Part shown: positions 28,691 through 40,982 of the stretch, in pieces | Layout: the number at the start of each line of letters is the position of its first letter | Numbering within the stretch: the first letter of the stretch is position 1 | Origin: Scortum barcoo | Lineage: Eukaryota; Chordata; Actinopteri; Centrarchiformes; Terapontidae | Length of the DNA: 64,000 nucleotides | Assembly (NCBI GenBank): GCA_023238725.1 | Contig: CM041548.1 | Span: forward strand, 11,707,752 to 11,771,751 | Reading direction: 5' to 3' | Notes under the pieces: generated by a model | What the model saw: the letters and a program-made list of their open reading frames with translations, nothing else | Database searches by the model: none | Told to the model about the DNA's origin: nothing | Program-made: the position numbers and the translations under genes

Positions 28691-29200
28691 TGCTATGCAA
28701 AATGAGGGAGGGGGCACGATAGGGACAGGACGACACACTGTTTGGATGACCCGTCATTGTTTGATGTTTCAGATCAGAGACGTACATGTAATCTTCATAC
28801 GACGACTGCCGCCACCTCTGCGTAAGGTCAGAATAGATAAAAGTCATTGTTGTTTACCTCGAATGCGCTGGCTTGAACACTTATTGTCGCTGCCTGCCTC
28901 TACCACTTGCTTACGCTCTTCATATCGTGACGACATAATCTTTTAACTGAGAAGAATGATAGAAATGTGCAGTAAGGACGTTTCTAGTTACAGGGTCATT
29001 TAAAAATGTTTCAGAATGTATCTTTTCCCTCAGTAAATCACAAAAGAAGTATCTGTGGTGTCTGCAGTGCAGCATCTCTCTTTGCTGCCACCTTCTCTTT
29101 ATCACTTCCTCCTCCTCTATTTCTTTCTTTGTCACCATGTGTCAATTTGCCTTGAGTCAGTTGTGGGCATACCTGCATCAGATGTACACACCTCCTGCAT

Positions 29201-29264
29201 GTGTGTGTGTGTGTGATAGAGAGAGAGAGAGAGAGAGTGTATATGTGTGTGTATGTGTGTGTGT
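29201..29264. repeat. Compound GT-GA-GT microsatellite
   Basis: A GT run, a GA run (about 29216-29237), then a GT run with TATG interruptions. Confidence 0.93.
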
Positions 29265-29835
29265 CACGGCCATCACCGCTCACTCTGCCTGTCACAAGGG
29301 GAAATGGCTCGTGAGAGATTAAAGCTTTGTCTTGTCATAATGAAAGGTTAGAGCGATGGAGAGATCTGAGTCCAATGAAACGAGAGGGACACGGCAGACA
29401 GAGAGAAAGAGAGGGAGAGAAAAGGGAGGGAGGGAGAAAAGGAAAAATAACAGGGGCGGTGGAAAATGAAGATCAGAGGCACTCAAGCATCACCCCGGTG
29501 GAGTCTCGCCGTTTTTCTCCATGAATTCAATCAGGCGAACGACAGACTGCCACTGACAAATGTTACCTCTGAGTTCTCTTTCTCTATCTTTTCCCTCTCC
29601 TATTGTTAAGCCCATGGATCAAGGGGTAAACACTGGTCTATCTCCGCTGGATGGCTGTGCAGAAATTGCAATTACAGAAAACAAAACAGAGCCCATTTCC
29701 ACACAGAAACGCAGCACCAAGCCCTCACATGCATTTCCACTGTGTCCTTCAAAACAGCATCCTCATTTCAAAACACAAAGGTAAAATATTTTTTCTTTAT
29801 GATATTTTGATTTACATCTCACATTTGTGTAGTAC

Positions 29836-29870
29836 ATGTTATGTTATGTTATGTTATGTTATGTTATGTT
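29836..29870 (+). repeat. (ATGTT)7 pentanucleotide repeat
   Basis: Seven perfect tandem copies of ATGTT. It is the only pure pentanucleotide array I found in the window. Confidence 0.97.
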
Positions 29871-30428
29871 AAAGATTCTGCCACTTCTCCGCACTCATTA
29901 CACTGCCAAAATGTCATGTGAGGCCTCTAATAGTATACCACAGCTCCCCCTACTGGAAGGGAGAAATCAAATCAACCGTGGGGACGTTGGCTCTTTGCCT
30001 CCCTCCATCCAAAACGCACTGTAATGTTGCTGACATTTGGTTATCGAAGTATTGAGCGCGGATCAGCCGTGTGCTCGCTTGTCAATGTGAAGTTTTTATT
30101 CCAAAATTAAATGCCTGCAAAAGTTGTGCCGCCTATTGTTGGTGTAGCAGTAAAACTTAATATGGATCATGAGGGTCTGAATGGTTACAAAATAGCGAAT
30201 TTTATGAGAGCAATCATTTATGCCTTGAAAATATAAAGCAATGAATCAGCCCTTTTATGCGGAGGCCATTCTGCCCTTATACCAATATTGTTTTTTTTTA
30301 TGACAGTAACAGCAGTGACAGACTGTGACTGTAACAAAAGCTGCCACAAAGATTACCAGCATCACTATTCACAGGCTTTTGAGAGGCACAGAGGGAAATG
30401 CAAAAGGGGAACCTCTTTGATGCACAGT

Positions 30429-30500
30429 TTTTTTTGTTTTTTTTTGTTTTTTTTTTTTTGGGTGGGGGGGTGTTTTGTTGTTTTTTTTCCTTCTTTTTTT
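30429..30500. repeat. T-rich tract with a G cluster
   Basis: Repeated T8-14 runs separated by single G, then GGGTGGGGGGG and more T. Strong strand asymmetry. Confidence 0.9.
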
Positions 30501-32142
30501 TACGCCCTAAAGGGTGACACCAGAGTGGCTCTCAAGCTAAGCACAAGGACATTTGGGAAGACCTAAAGGGCACTTGAATCGACTAGAGCACTGCACTCCA
30601 GTGCCCCTCCACTGTGACATTGGGCCAAACATTAAGAACGGAAAAGTCCCAATGGCACACGAACATATCCAGGTTAAATAAAGGTTTCAAAAACAGGACA
30701 CTTCATCAGTCAGAGGAAAAAAATGGTTGTCTATTGTCTGTATTTCAGAGTCAGTGACAGAAGAATAAAATGTTGGATTTCAGTGATATATCACAACATC
30801 TTCAGTGTCAGAGCTAAAGGTCACCTCTCTCGTAGCCACAGTACTTTATGTTCAGAGGTGATTTATGTCACATACAACGTGCCATTTCCCAAATATGGGT
30901 GTTAAGGACCAGGGAAGGGGATGAGATTGCGATAGTGAAAGTCAATCAACGTTTTTTTTATTCAACAGTGATTTTTTTTATTTTAGACACATATATGAAA
31001 GGGAATTTAAGGCCATTGTATTTGAGCCTTTGACCTTGTACTGCATGTGTTATTCAGCATCTCTGAATGAGGACTTCTCTTTCCATCACAAGCCAATAGA
31101 GGGGTAATTTACTATTCAAGAACAGTTGAAGGGCAGAGCATCATTCATCATCTTCCCTCAGTACCCCGAGGATGATATTCCCCGCAGTGTCTGAGACTAA
31201 AACATACACACACATGCATATGCAAGCATGCACTTACTCGCGTAAGCACACACACACACCAACACAGCTCCTTGGGAGATTAGGGGAGACGAGGAGAAAG
31301 AGGAGGAGAACACTGCGTGCCGGAACAGCCAGAGAGATACCTCATGTCGCAAAATGCCTCAGGCTCTGTACCAGGAAGTGAGCACTTCCAGACCTCCAGC
31401 TGGATCCAGAGTCCTGCTGTGTTTCAGTGCACATGGTACCCACAACCGTGCTCTTAATTTCAAACGTAAACCTAAAAGTCACAAACAAACTAATTATGGC
31501 AACCAAATTACATGCTAATCTCTAGTATGGCTCCCTCTGCACAGTTCTATCTGTGTGGAATGGAAGAGTATTATGCAGTTTCAGGGAGCATTTTTATGAA
31601 GCATGCAATGGATGTCAAGCAGTCAGCTAGGATGATAATATGTTTACCTTGGCTGTGCACGCAACGCACAGCTGTGAGTCAGTTTAGAGCAGTATTTAAA
31701 TCTCCTCTCCCCCCAGGTACCTTGTTTGTTTTGGGTGAAGAAAGATGTATTTGACATCTTTCGTTGCTGCCATTGCCTCTTCCAGTGTTTTTGTTTGTTT
31801 TCTTTTTCTTTTTTTTTTCATTTCCTTTCATGGCTAGCGCAAATTGGCCTTCCCAGCGTCGGCTTAGCGACACGGGAACCCAAACAAGCTTGTATAATGC
31901 ATTGGCCACCGCTGGCACCGTAGCTAGCTTGAGTGGCTAAAAAGAGAAAAGGCTGGCTGTTGTCTCTTCTATTCTGCTCTGTACTGGCATTACTATTTTA
32001 CAAGCAAGCAGGCTCATTACAGAACCATATGCTTGGTAACGATGAAAGCTGTGGGTGCATCCCTTGTATGAGCTGGGATGCTTAAATTATTAAATACATG
32101 CCGCCGAGGCTTGATTCAGATGTGGCAGGCAGCCCAGTTCTC

Positions 32143-32160
32143 TCACACACACACACACAC
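32143..32160. repeat. (CA)n microsatellite
   Basis: Nine CA units. Confidence 0.9.
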
Positions 32161-32199
32161 AGAGAAATGAATAAAGGCGTGGGGAAAAACTTCAAACAC

Positions 32200-32460
32200 C
32201 TTTCCTGTGCATTTAGTGTAATGAACAATGCCTTAATTGAGATTGGCTAATTACCCAATTTCAACATAATTAATATGATCCTAATTAGCATATGTAAATG
32301 GGACATTGCATAATTGAGAATCCCTGTTTTGAATTAGATGGCTCTAAAGTGAACCCGCACGTGAAAAGGTACAAAGCAGCTATTAAGAGTTTGATGCCAC
32401 ATTAAAACAGGCCATCACTCAATGTGCGCTGATGAAAACTCTCAGCGTCACGCAGATGTT
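32200..32460. other. Candidate conserved noncoding element (strongest)
   Basis: Six ATTA/TAAT-type cores within about 130 nt: CTTAATTGAG, GCTAATTACC, ATAATTAATATG, CTAATTAGCATATG, CATAATTGAG and GAATTAGATG. A balanced, repeat-free stretch follows. There is no open frame of interest. This density is characteristic of homeodomain-bound developmental enhancers. Confidence 0.38.
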
Positions 32461-33378
32461 CAGAAACATTATGGAATGTGTTTGATTATTGTTGATATGT
32501 TTTTGGGACACTGCTAATTAAAAGTCATTACCTACTTATCACTTTTGTGCCACTACTCAAGCAGCAAGGAAAACAATCTCGGTGCTCGAGTTGCCGTTCC
32601 TGTACAAAAGGCAAGCGATGGCGATGTGCGCACTCAGCATTCAGCTCGTCTGCGTCCTTGGAGCTTTGTCAGCAAAAGTGTTTCTGCAGCCAAGACATCC
32701 TCAGTAAGACGGTATAGTTATAATTATGGAAAATGCATATTTAGCGGCGTGCACTGACAATCAAATAATGCAAATTAGTCCACTGATAGCATACACGCTT
32801 CTCAATATCTACACCTGTCTGAATCATTGACTGTTGCCCATTTTGTGTCAGCCTATGAGGAACCTTTACACATGAAACTGAGAAAAAATGTAAAATTTAT
32901 GATTCCGCCAAAGCCAGCCAAAGCAATAAATAAACACAATAAACCTTTTATAAATAAAACATGCATTCCTTACATATGTTCTTCAGGTTTTATTATATTT
33001 AAGTCTTAAATTTCTTTTATTTGATGCATTAATGGCACTTTCCTGTTAAATTCATCAGAATTGTTGCACAAGCCTCATGCACAGCAGAGAAATAGGAAAC
33101 ATTCTGAAACAATATTGTCTCCCAACCCGGTTTGTACCTGATGCTGCCTAACAATGGGTTGTCTGACCCCTCAGTGGTGGAATGACATGTTGTCCTCGAT
33201 GTGAGCTAATATTGATCTGGTAGCAAGTGGCAGTTGACTGAGCGGGCCTGGAGGGCAGCAGTAATGGGAGGGCCAGGGGGCATGAGGGGGCAACGGAGCA
33301 CCTGGCTCACCCAGCTGGTAGAGAGGCTCCTCAGGCACACAGAGGACCCTGGCTGGCTGGCTGACACCCACGCTGGGC

Positions 33379-33406
33379 CACACACACACACACACACACA
33401 CACACA
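33379..33406. repeat. (CA)n microsatellite
   Basis: About 14 CA units. Confidence 0.95.
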
Positions 33407-34840
33407 GATAATACACAGAACACAGACAGAGATGCACATACTCTTTTCTTTCGTCTCTCTCTTTGGCTCTCAGTCACTCATACACTCCAGGCCCTGTCCA
33501 GACTTGTGGCATCAGTGCTGTCAGGACACAGGTCTCCATGTTGGATCCAATCAGCAGCGTTGTCAGTCAGCGGCACACACACTAACGTACACACACAGGT
33601 CGCCGCTGCTTTCCGCCCTGGCAGAAGGGGAGCATGTTGTCCTTCCAGTGTGATTTCCTCTTCCCTCCCGCCTGCCATCTCCGTTCCCTCGGCCCTGTCA
33701 GCTTTGCCCCCTCTCCTTGTCAGCAGCCATATGGCTACCCCCCTATCCCCCCCCCACCCCTCCCACCACCACCCTATGTCATCCCGTAGACTCCTTCCCC
33801 ACGCCTCATCCCCCTGTTGGAGCTTCACTGACAGCTCTAAATGCACCACTCAGCCTCAGGATCATTGGACGCACTATAAATCCAGTTACTCCTGAAAACA
33901 TCCAACCGATTAATTTTTATGGAGACTTTTTCTTTAATGCTGCCACTGTTAAACACAACCTATTCAATATGTCTCTGTGTGATTGTTGTGCACATAATGA
34001 CTTCTGTGGAGCAATGTGTTGCTCGAAAAAACAAAACTATGACAGCATTAAATGTCTGCAAGAGATCTGAGCAAATGTGACCGGTGCTTACTTATATGAA
34101 ATACTACTTTCTGAATGTTATGTGTACATATAGCATCTTCTCTCATATTACAGATATTACAAAAAAACTGCATGTTGCATTTCAAATAATGTTGTAGTTT
34201 TCATATTATATTACAAGCAGACATAACAGCTGCCAATTAATGCAGTCAGGAACTACTCCACTGTATCTAAGGGCTGCTCTTTGCAATAACATAATTAGAC
34301 CTCTCATTCAAACTGTATCGTATTTTCACTTAACCTGGGCAGACCTGGAGGCAGTCCAACGAAGTTTAGCACCGACATGAAACATGAGCAAATAACGTTT
34401 GGATTTGTTGGATTAAAAATAATTAACTCAAGCTCCACTTACTTGATCTTTTTAGTGTGACGCATATTAAATGACAGATAGTGAGTTTTGTTAGTGATGG
34501 ACGATGACCCGCCGACTGAAAGCTTTGGATAAGCTCTAGTAAGTGGACCTTAGGTGAACAATTATTTGTATATAGCTATTTCAAAGGTCAAGATTGATAT
34601 TACAACCGCAACTTTAATTTGATCATTTTTCAAAACAAATACTGAAATAATTTTAGAATTCAAGGTATATGTAAGACGTAAGAGGCAGAAACAAAGTGTA
34701 TGTTCTGTTGAACAGGCATGTCCATTTGCCTCTCCCTGTCTTTCTCTCTCTATCTATGTCTCTCTCTCTCTCTCTTTATGGCACTGTACTCTGGAAGTAC
34801 TATCAATCTGGGGCCCTTTGGGGACAAGCGTGAATGTGCA

Positions 34841-34862
34841 TGTGTGTGTGTGTGTGTGTGTG
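34841..34862. repeat. (GT)n microsatellite
   Basis: About 11 GT units. Confidence 0.93.
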
Positions 34863-34992
34863 CACTTGTGACTGTGTGTGCATGTACTTTTGTGTGATGG
34901 GAAGCAGAAAGTGATGGAACACCATGGCCAATACTGTAATAAAGAATGTGTGATGGGTAAAGGGCCCAGATCTCTCCCGTCTAAAAGACATT

Positions 34993-34995
<3 letters not shown>

Positions 34996-35034
<39 letters not shown>
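34996..35034. repeat. (GA)n microsatellite
   Basis: About 19 perfect GA units. Confidence 0.96.
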
Positions 35035-35037
<3 letters not shown>

Positions 35038-35424
35038 CCAATGCCGGCCAACAAATCTGCCGTCAAGACCAAGGGTTGTAAAAATGTGATGGCTAAAAGC
35101 TAATGTCAGAAGTTATGTGGAGCTGTCATCTGCTATTAGAGAGGATTATTGCCGCCGTCTTGACTCGGAGAAGGACAGGGTGAAAGGAAAGAAGAGCGGG
35201 GCAACAGCGAGGAAGACTCACAGAGCGACAGCGAGCATACACAAGAAGAAAAGGTCTTGTTGACAAGAGAGTAGTCAAAATAGTCAAAGAGTGGAGAGCA
35301 AAAGACATTTTGAATGTTGAATGGTGACAGACTGGGGACTGCAGCATATAAACTTTAAACTGCACTGATCAACGCTCGTGGCTGACGGCATCGCGCTCTT
35401 AATAACTGTCATAGTGTATCAGGC

Positions 35425-35560
35425 CGAGACAGACTGATTGCTGGTAACAAGATTCTGAAGTCTTGATGGCCTCACAACTAGTCCCACAACTCGACAATGA
35501 GTTTGAATCCCCTAAAGCACAGGAGCAATCAGCACAGGAGCAATTTTATCTGATGCAACA
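35425..35560 (+). mobile_element. Possible SINE head remnant
   Basis: GAGTTTGAATCCCCT resembles a Pol III B-box, with TGCTGGTAACAAG upstream in A-box position. A 14-nt direct repeat (AGCACAGGAGCAAT, twice) follows. Weak. Confidence 0.2.
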
Positions 35561-36092
35561 AAGCAGATAAAGATAATTATCTTTAAAACACAAACACTGA
35601 ATGTTTGAGGAGTTACAGGGGCAGTTATCCAGAGTGTGTCCTCTCCTAGATGTTTATAGTTTGGTTCAGCCACTTAGTACATGCACATATATTTATGTAT
35701 TTGCAGCATTTTAACTGCTCACCTTCAATTCCTTCGAATCAATGTAAAAATCATCCTGTATAACTGCTCTCAATTTTTCTGCCCCATTAACGCCCATAAA
35801 AATTCCCATTCGTCGAGAGCCCTATTTTGTTGCGTATCAATTTGTGATGAAGTGCACTCTGGGAGTTGTTTTGTGATGAAGTGTTTGTAAACAATTTTTC
35901 TGTGTACTTTTTTCTCTGTCTCATCCACTTTTATCTCAGATAGCAATTTCCTGTATTTCCCAGAATGCCTTTTGAGATCACTCAGAGAAGTGCCAGAGTA
36001 CGCCAAGGAATTTTAAAAGGAAAATTCACCACCAGGCATGAAAGTGAATACACAAATACAAGATACACCATCAAATATTGTTTATTAACCAT

Positions 36093-36717
36093 TTAAAGGA
36101 ATAATTTGACTGTCTGTGTGAATTTGCTTTCTTTCTGAGAATTGCGTTAGAAAATTGATTTAAAAAAATCATCTGAACTGTACATACAAAGCTTAAGCCA
36201 GTAGCCGGTTAGCTTAGGTTAACATAAAGACTGGAAACGGATAGCCAGGCTCTGTCCAAAGGGAACAAAATCCTCCTACTAGCACAACTAAAGCTCACTA
36301 ATGAACATATTCTGTCTCAATTTGATTCATCCAAACAAAAACTGAAGTGTAAAAATGACAATTCACCGGTTGTGTGCCAGACTAATTCTTGGCCGGACCT
36401 GTTATTTCCTGGAGTCTCCATTGGCTCCCTGGCAGCTGGCAAATTGTAATTTTTACGCTTTCATTTTAAACAATTTAACAAATCCAATATAATGTGTTAA
36501 TTAGTGAGCATTAGAGGTGCTGATAGGTATGTTTTTACCACTGGACAGAGCCAGGCTGGCTTTTTTCCCCTGTTTCCAGTATTTATACTAAACTAAGTTA
36601 ACTGGTTCCAGCTTGATATTTACCACAGAAACATGAAAAAGGTGTCTATCTTCTCTTTCAGCTGTCAGCACAAAAGAGAATAACCATGTTCCTAAAATGT
36701 CTCACTATATCTTTTAC
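36093..36717. repeat. Palindromic interspersed element (MITE-like)
   Basis: The two halves are inverted copies of each other. AGCCAGGCTCTGTCC at 36243-36257 pairs with GGACAGAGCCAGGCT at 36543-36557, with one mismatch. The pairing extends outward through the GACTGGAAAC and GTTTCCAG blocks. It also extends inward through the GCTCACTAAT (5' half) and ATTAGTGAGC (3' half) region to a centre near 36400-36430. The motif order (TTAGCTTA, CATAAAGACTGGAAAC, CTCTGTCCAAAG) is one I know as a very common repeat in percomorph fish. It has no coding capacity, so it is most likely a non-autonomous DNA element. The exact ends and target duplication are unclear. Confidence 0.75.
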
Positions 36718-37099
36718 ACTGACCACTGACCGTCAGACTGACTGACGGGGGAAACCGTCAAGCTATATAGTCAAAAATTGACCAAACCCACAAGACTTAA
36801 ATTTCAGTGGACATCCCAACATATCTCATGCTGGATTTTGGGGAAATGTATAAAAGTTGTGCATACCACATTTCCATTGAATGCAAATGTGCAGCCATGA
36901 AAGAACAGAGTCTTAGGTTTGAATACGCCACTCAGCCTAAACATCAACATCAATAATTAACTGGAACACACTGATACAGAATATAGGTCTGTACGTGATA
37001 CTATCAGGAAGTGTGAAACAGGATTTCATTTCAACCTAAAGCTACTGAGGGCAAAATAAAAGGGGAACGCTCTCTGTTAAAGGGTTAAGTGTGTTAAAT

Positions 37100-37400
37100 G
37101 ATTCACATGTATAAGATGGGTTACGTGAATCTCTCTTTCAATTTCATCAAGGATGCAAAATTGCACAAGTGAAGCCAATTACACTACCTAATTTAAAGAA
37201 TCCATCATCCTTGAAATGGTCTTTAATGTGGCCATATAGCGCCATCCATTGTGGCGAAACCCCACAAAGAACAAGTTTTAATTGAATCCCATTTACTGTT
37301 CTGTTGATTCCATTAAAGCTGCCAGCGAAGCACTTTTCTCCCTCCATGACCAGCTGCCTGTCAGTCATTATCACCCACCACATTCCAGCACCAGCTAATA
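37100..37400. other. Candidate conserved noncoding element
   Basis: Repeat-free block with CCAATTACACTACCTAATTT, GTTTTAATTGAATCC and GTCAGTCATTATC. The 78-codon minus-strand frame here has no recognisable product. Confidence 0.27.
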
Positions 37401-38499
37401 CATAAAAATGACAGTAAATCCACTAAAGGTCTGGAGCGCAGGAGTCATAAAGTAAATCGGCTGCTTTATGTTTACTGTGCTTAGGGGGTAGTGGGGCCAA
37501 AGAGAGTTTGAGGGCACTAAATCTGAGAGGGTGCTGAGGGGGCAGTGAAGCAGGGGGCATCAATCACATCAGTGTGCACATATGTAAATGTACACACACA
37601 TACACACTCACCCACGAGGGAGGGAAATGGGAATCTTACTACATGGATTGTATGATGAATGGTTATTAATAATGGCAGCTGCCCATTACAACAGTAGCAA
37701 ATACAGTACACACATATACACACACTTGCCTGTACAGCATAAGTAGCACCCTATCATCTGTCAAATCACGTTTGATTATCATCCCCCGTCCCGTCACACG
37801 CACACACAGTCGTGGGGTTGACATCTGCAGCTCGGTGTGCGTGGACAGACAGACAGGGGCTCGGAGGCATCAGTGAGTGTGCCGTGAAGTCTCCCACCAC
37901 GACTCTTCCTGATAGTTATGTTAATGGGTCACATATGGGCGTGACAAATGAACTTTGCGGTGACACAAACAAGTGATAGGAGTTACTCACAGACAATAAC
38001 ACGGGTGTGGGGTGTCATCGCGGGTGATGGCTTGTCTGTCATCATCAGTTTGTTTGATATCTTTCAGCCACAAATGACACCAGGTTTGTAGCAGAGCTTG
38101 AGATTTCAATTCCTGCCCACTCGGAGTTGATGTTCAATAGCTTGTGAAATGGAACATTAATATTAAAAAATAAAAGCTACCGGCAGGATGATAAATGTTG
38201 TGTCCTGCTGTAAAATTCCATCTTTTTTAACAATGATGTTGCTGATGCCGCTTGCCCCAGAGTGGGACATTCCTTGTGTACCTGGTACTTCCATTTTAGC
38301 TCATAAATGTCACCAATAGAATACGCAATAGATCCTGTTAACAACATCATAAATGCATTGTCCACCCTGAGAGGTTTCAATATTTTACAATACCAAGGTG
38401 TGCACAAACAGAGCAGAGATGGCAATGTAATGCTTCAACCTGCTGTAGGAGACACATCTGAATAATGTTTCCCATATAGTAAGCTATAAAAATCAGTGG

Positions 38500-39140
38500 C
38501 TATATCCTAACTGTGCATTTACATGATTTATGCGTTATTACTCTTTTAATGCATCCTGCCGGCCACTTTATAGCTGGCCACACATTGCGGATTGCTGTAT
38601 TATCCTGTCTACTTATTGGTAAGGGAAAATGCACACTATGCATTGCAATGTTGTGTGGTAATGCCATATAAAAAAAAAAAAAAAACTGAATTCAACCAGC
38701 ACATAATATGTTTAAGTCTCATGTGTGACCGAGTGAAGCAACGCAGACTTATCCTTAATGTGCTTTTGGTGCAGTTTCTGTACACTAAACATTTTAGAGT
38801 GTTATCATTAATTATGGAAATGTACGTGCCTTTGCTAACGCCCTGCCTCAACACATTTGCATACAGCAAGCTATGCACTGTACCATACCCTCCCCTAGCT
38901 TTCTCCAGCCTAGCCGTGGGTTCCTTCAAGCTCATTAACTGGAACAATAGCCAAGCTGGCAAACACAACAAACGACTATAGGATTTGCTAGGAACAATTA
39001 CATATCTTAAAGCAACGCACCCTTTGTGAAGCAAAACAAAGAGCCTCTCCTGTATCTCACTTGAAGTGGAAAGAGCGCACGATATCAAAGTCTTCAATGG
39101 GATCTGATGATGTGCGCAAAGATTAATTGGCGACAGCTGG
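38500..39140. other. Candidate conserved noncoding element, open on both strands
   Basis: Long frames overlap on both strands (129 codons plus, 173 codons minus). Neither resembles a protein family, and both include an A-run-encoded Lys or Phe string. The sequence has CATTAATTATGG and ACATTTGCATAC motifs. Confidence 0.27.
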
Positions 39141-40214
39141 ATTGGGTAAGCAACCATCTTTATGGTGTACTTGAAGCAACATGTCCTAACTGGTGTGGTT
39201 TTCTTATAAGGTGATCAAGGACGCCATAAACCTTCAGTGCTTAGGGGAGGAAAGAATTTGTTTTCGCACCATCATCAGAAAAAGCCTCCCTATTCAAGGA
39301 AGCTTGAATCTACTGAGCTCCATCAAAGGCAGTACTTGGAGCCAGGCCTAAGGCTTTTCTTTGGGTTTCCCAATGCCAAGCACTTTTTCCACCCGACAAA
39401 GCCGCCCAAGATATAAGTCCGTTAAACACTGTGGTATATGATATAACCGAGCTTTGAATTATACGATCACTTTCCGGGCAGCTGGGAGGTTCAGTTCTGT
39501 CTTTGAGACAGATATCATTAAACAATAGCTCAGAGATAAAACAAAGCAAGTCGAATGAGAAATAAAGAGACAGAATGCAGAGAGAAAGTCTCCCCTGCCT
39601 TTTGTCCTTAGTGGGACCGCGTTTGTCCTTTTGTCGTGCTCTGGGTATGAGGGAGTGATGTTCCCTGTAGACAGCTGATTCTGACCTTGTACATGGAAAT
39701 CAGACCTGGAGAGAAAGAGTACAGAGTGTGCAAGTGAGAGCAAGAGAGACGGTGACAGAGGGAGGGAATAAATGTGTGTACTGTCTGTGTGTGTGTGCCT
39801 GCAGATGTGTACAGTACATGTCTCTGCCTGTTTGCTTGTCTTATCCGTGACAAGTGTCTGGTGTGACTGCACCTCTGTGTATATGTGTGCATGAGTGTGA
39901 TGGGCGCTCGCATACACACTTTTGTGTACGCTCCCGAGCGTGTGCATGTGCGCGTGTCAGGGTGTGCAAAGCGAGCGAGACAGAAATGAAAGGCAGGAGT
40001 CCCATCTGTTGTGGTGTAATGACTGTGCTATTTGGAGGCAGGAAAGGTTTGGTGCGGGAGCAGCTGGTACCTCGCCCGGTGACCTTTTAGCATTCCTCCT
40101 CTCACCATCTGACAGATGTGTCAACTCGATTATTTCAAAAGGCCCTGAATAAATAAGCGATTGTGAGAGAGCGCCGCCCGCTAACCCAAAGAGTCGATGA
40201 CGGAACGTGGGCTC

Positions 40215-40240
40215 CACACACACACACACACACACACACA
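40215..40240. repeat. (CA)n microsatellite
   Basis: About 13 CA units. Confidence 0.95.
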
Positions 40241-40717
40241 GGTGAAAGTGGATGCAGCGAGAAATACACCTGCAAGCAAACACACTCTTAATACTTGCAA
40301 AGACAAAGACCGACACTAGCACATGCACAGTGAACATCACAATCGAATTGGCCTCAACTGAACAAAGTAAATGATCACAGAGGTGAGCGGACGCATCACC
40401 CCTGTTGTTGCATCGCTCATTTCCTACTTTCCCTCGCTCCCCTCCGCTCTCTCTTTCTTTTCCTATCATCTGCTAAATAGCTGTTGAGTCTCTGGTATGA
40501 GGCTTGGTAAAAGGGGTACAATAGGGGTGAATTGAATGCCATTGTGGCTCGGGTGCCCTTGGAGCACTGCTATTAGCTGACTGTGGGTGGAGGGAGGAGG
40601 GGCCGGTGCTGGGTGGTGGGGGGCCTCAGGTGTTGCTGGGAGGCCGCCGATGGACTCTAATTCCCTGGCGGAACCCACAGCAGACGGCGGGGAATGGGAG
40701 TCTGTTGTGCATATCGT

Positions 40718-40772
40718 ATGTGTGTGTGCGTGTGTGTGAAGGAGAGAGAGAGTGTGTGTGTGTGTGTGTGTG
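40718..40772. repeat. Compound GT-GA-GT microsatellite
   Basis: A GT run, GGAGAGAGAGAG, then a GT run of about 10 units. Confidence 0.93.
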
Positions 40773-40943
40773 GAGGCAGGGGGCTAATTGACTCACTGAG
40801 TGATTGGGGGACTGTGAAGAGGCGACCGCAATCAGACCTGCCCTGATAGAGAGTTTGATGCCTCCCTAAATAGTTTTCAAATGGAGGAGCAGGTGCTGTT
40901 TTTCTGAAGCAATCCCCACTGCCCGGGTGTATAAGAGGGGAGA

Positions 40944-40982
40944 GTGTGTGTGTTCTTGTGTGTGTGTGTGTGTGTGTGTGTG
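40944..40982. repeat. (GT)n microsatellite
   Basis: GT units with one TTCT interruption, then about 13 perfect units. Confidence 0.94.

Larger units (their letters stand above)
23925..36090. other. Intergenic, no gene supported
   Basis: Microsatellite-dense region (27-35 kb). Long frames at 27.5-28.5 kb and 33.2-34.1 kb are driven by GT/CA, C-rich or GA tracts. Confidence 0.6.

Noticed and set aside
33200..33900. Overlapping 117-139-codon frames on both strands
   Set aside because: C-rich and CA-repeat sequence gives Pro/Ser/Thr/His-rich frames in several registers. No domain or splice structure is supported.
35770..36006. 78-codon minus-strand frame with a TTCCCAGAATGCC (SBS-like) motif near its start
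   Set aside because: No family resemblance, and there is an internal repeated ACTTCATCACAAA phrase. It lies next to the palindromic repeat and may itself be repeat-derived. A single short motif does not make a promoter.
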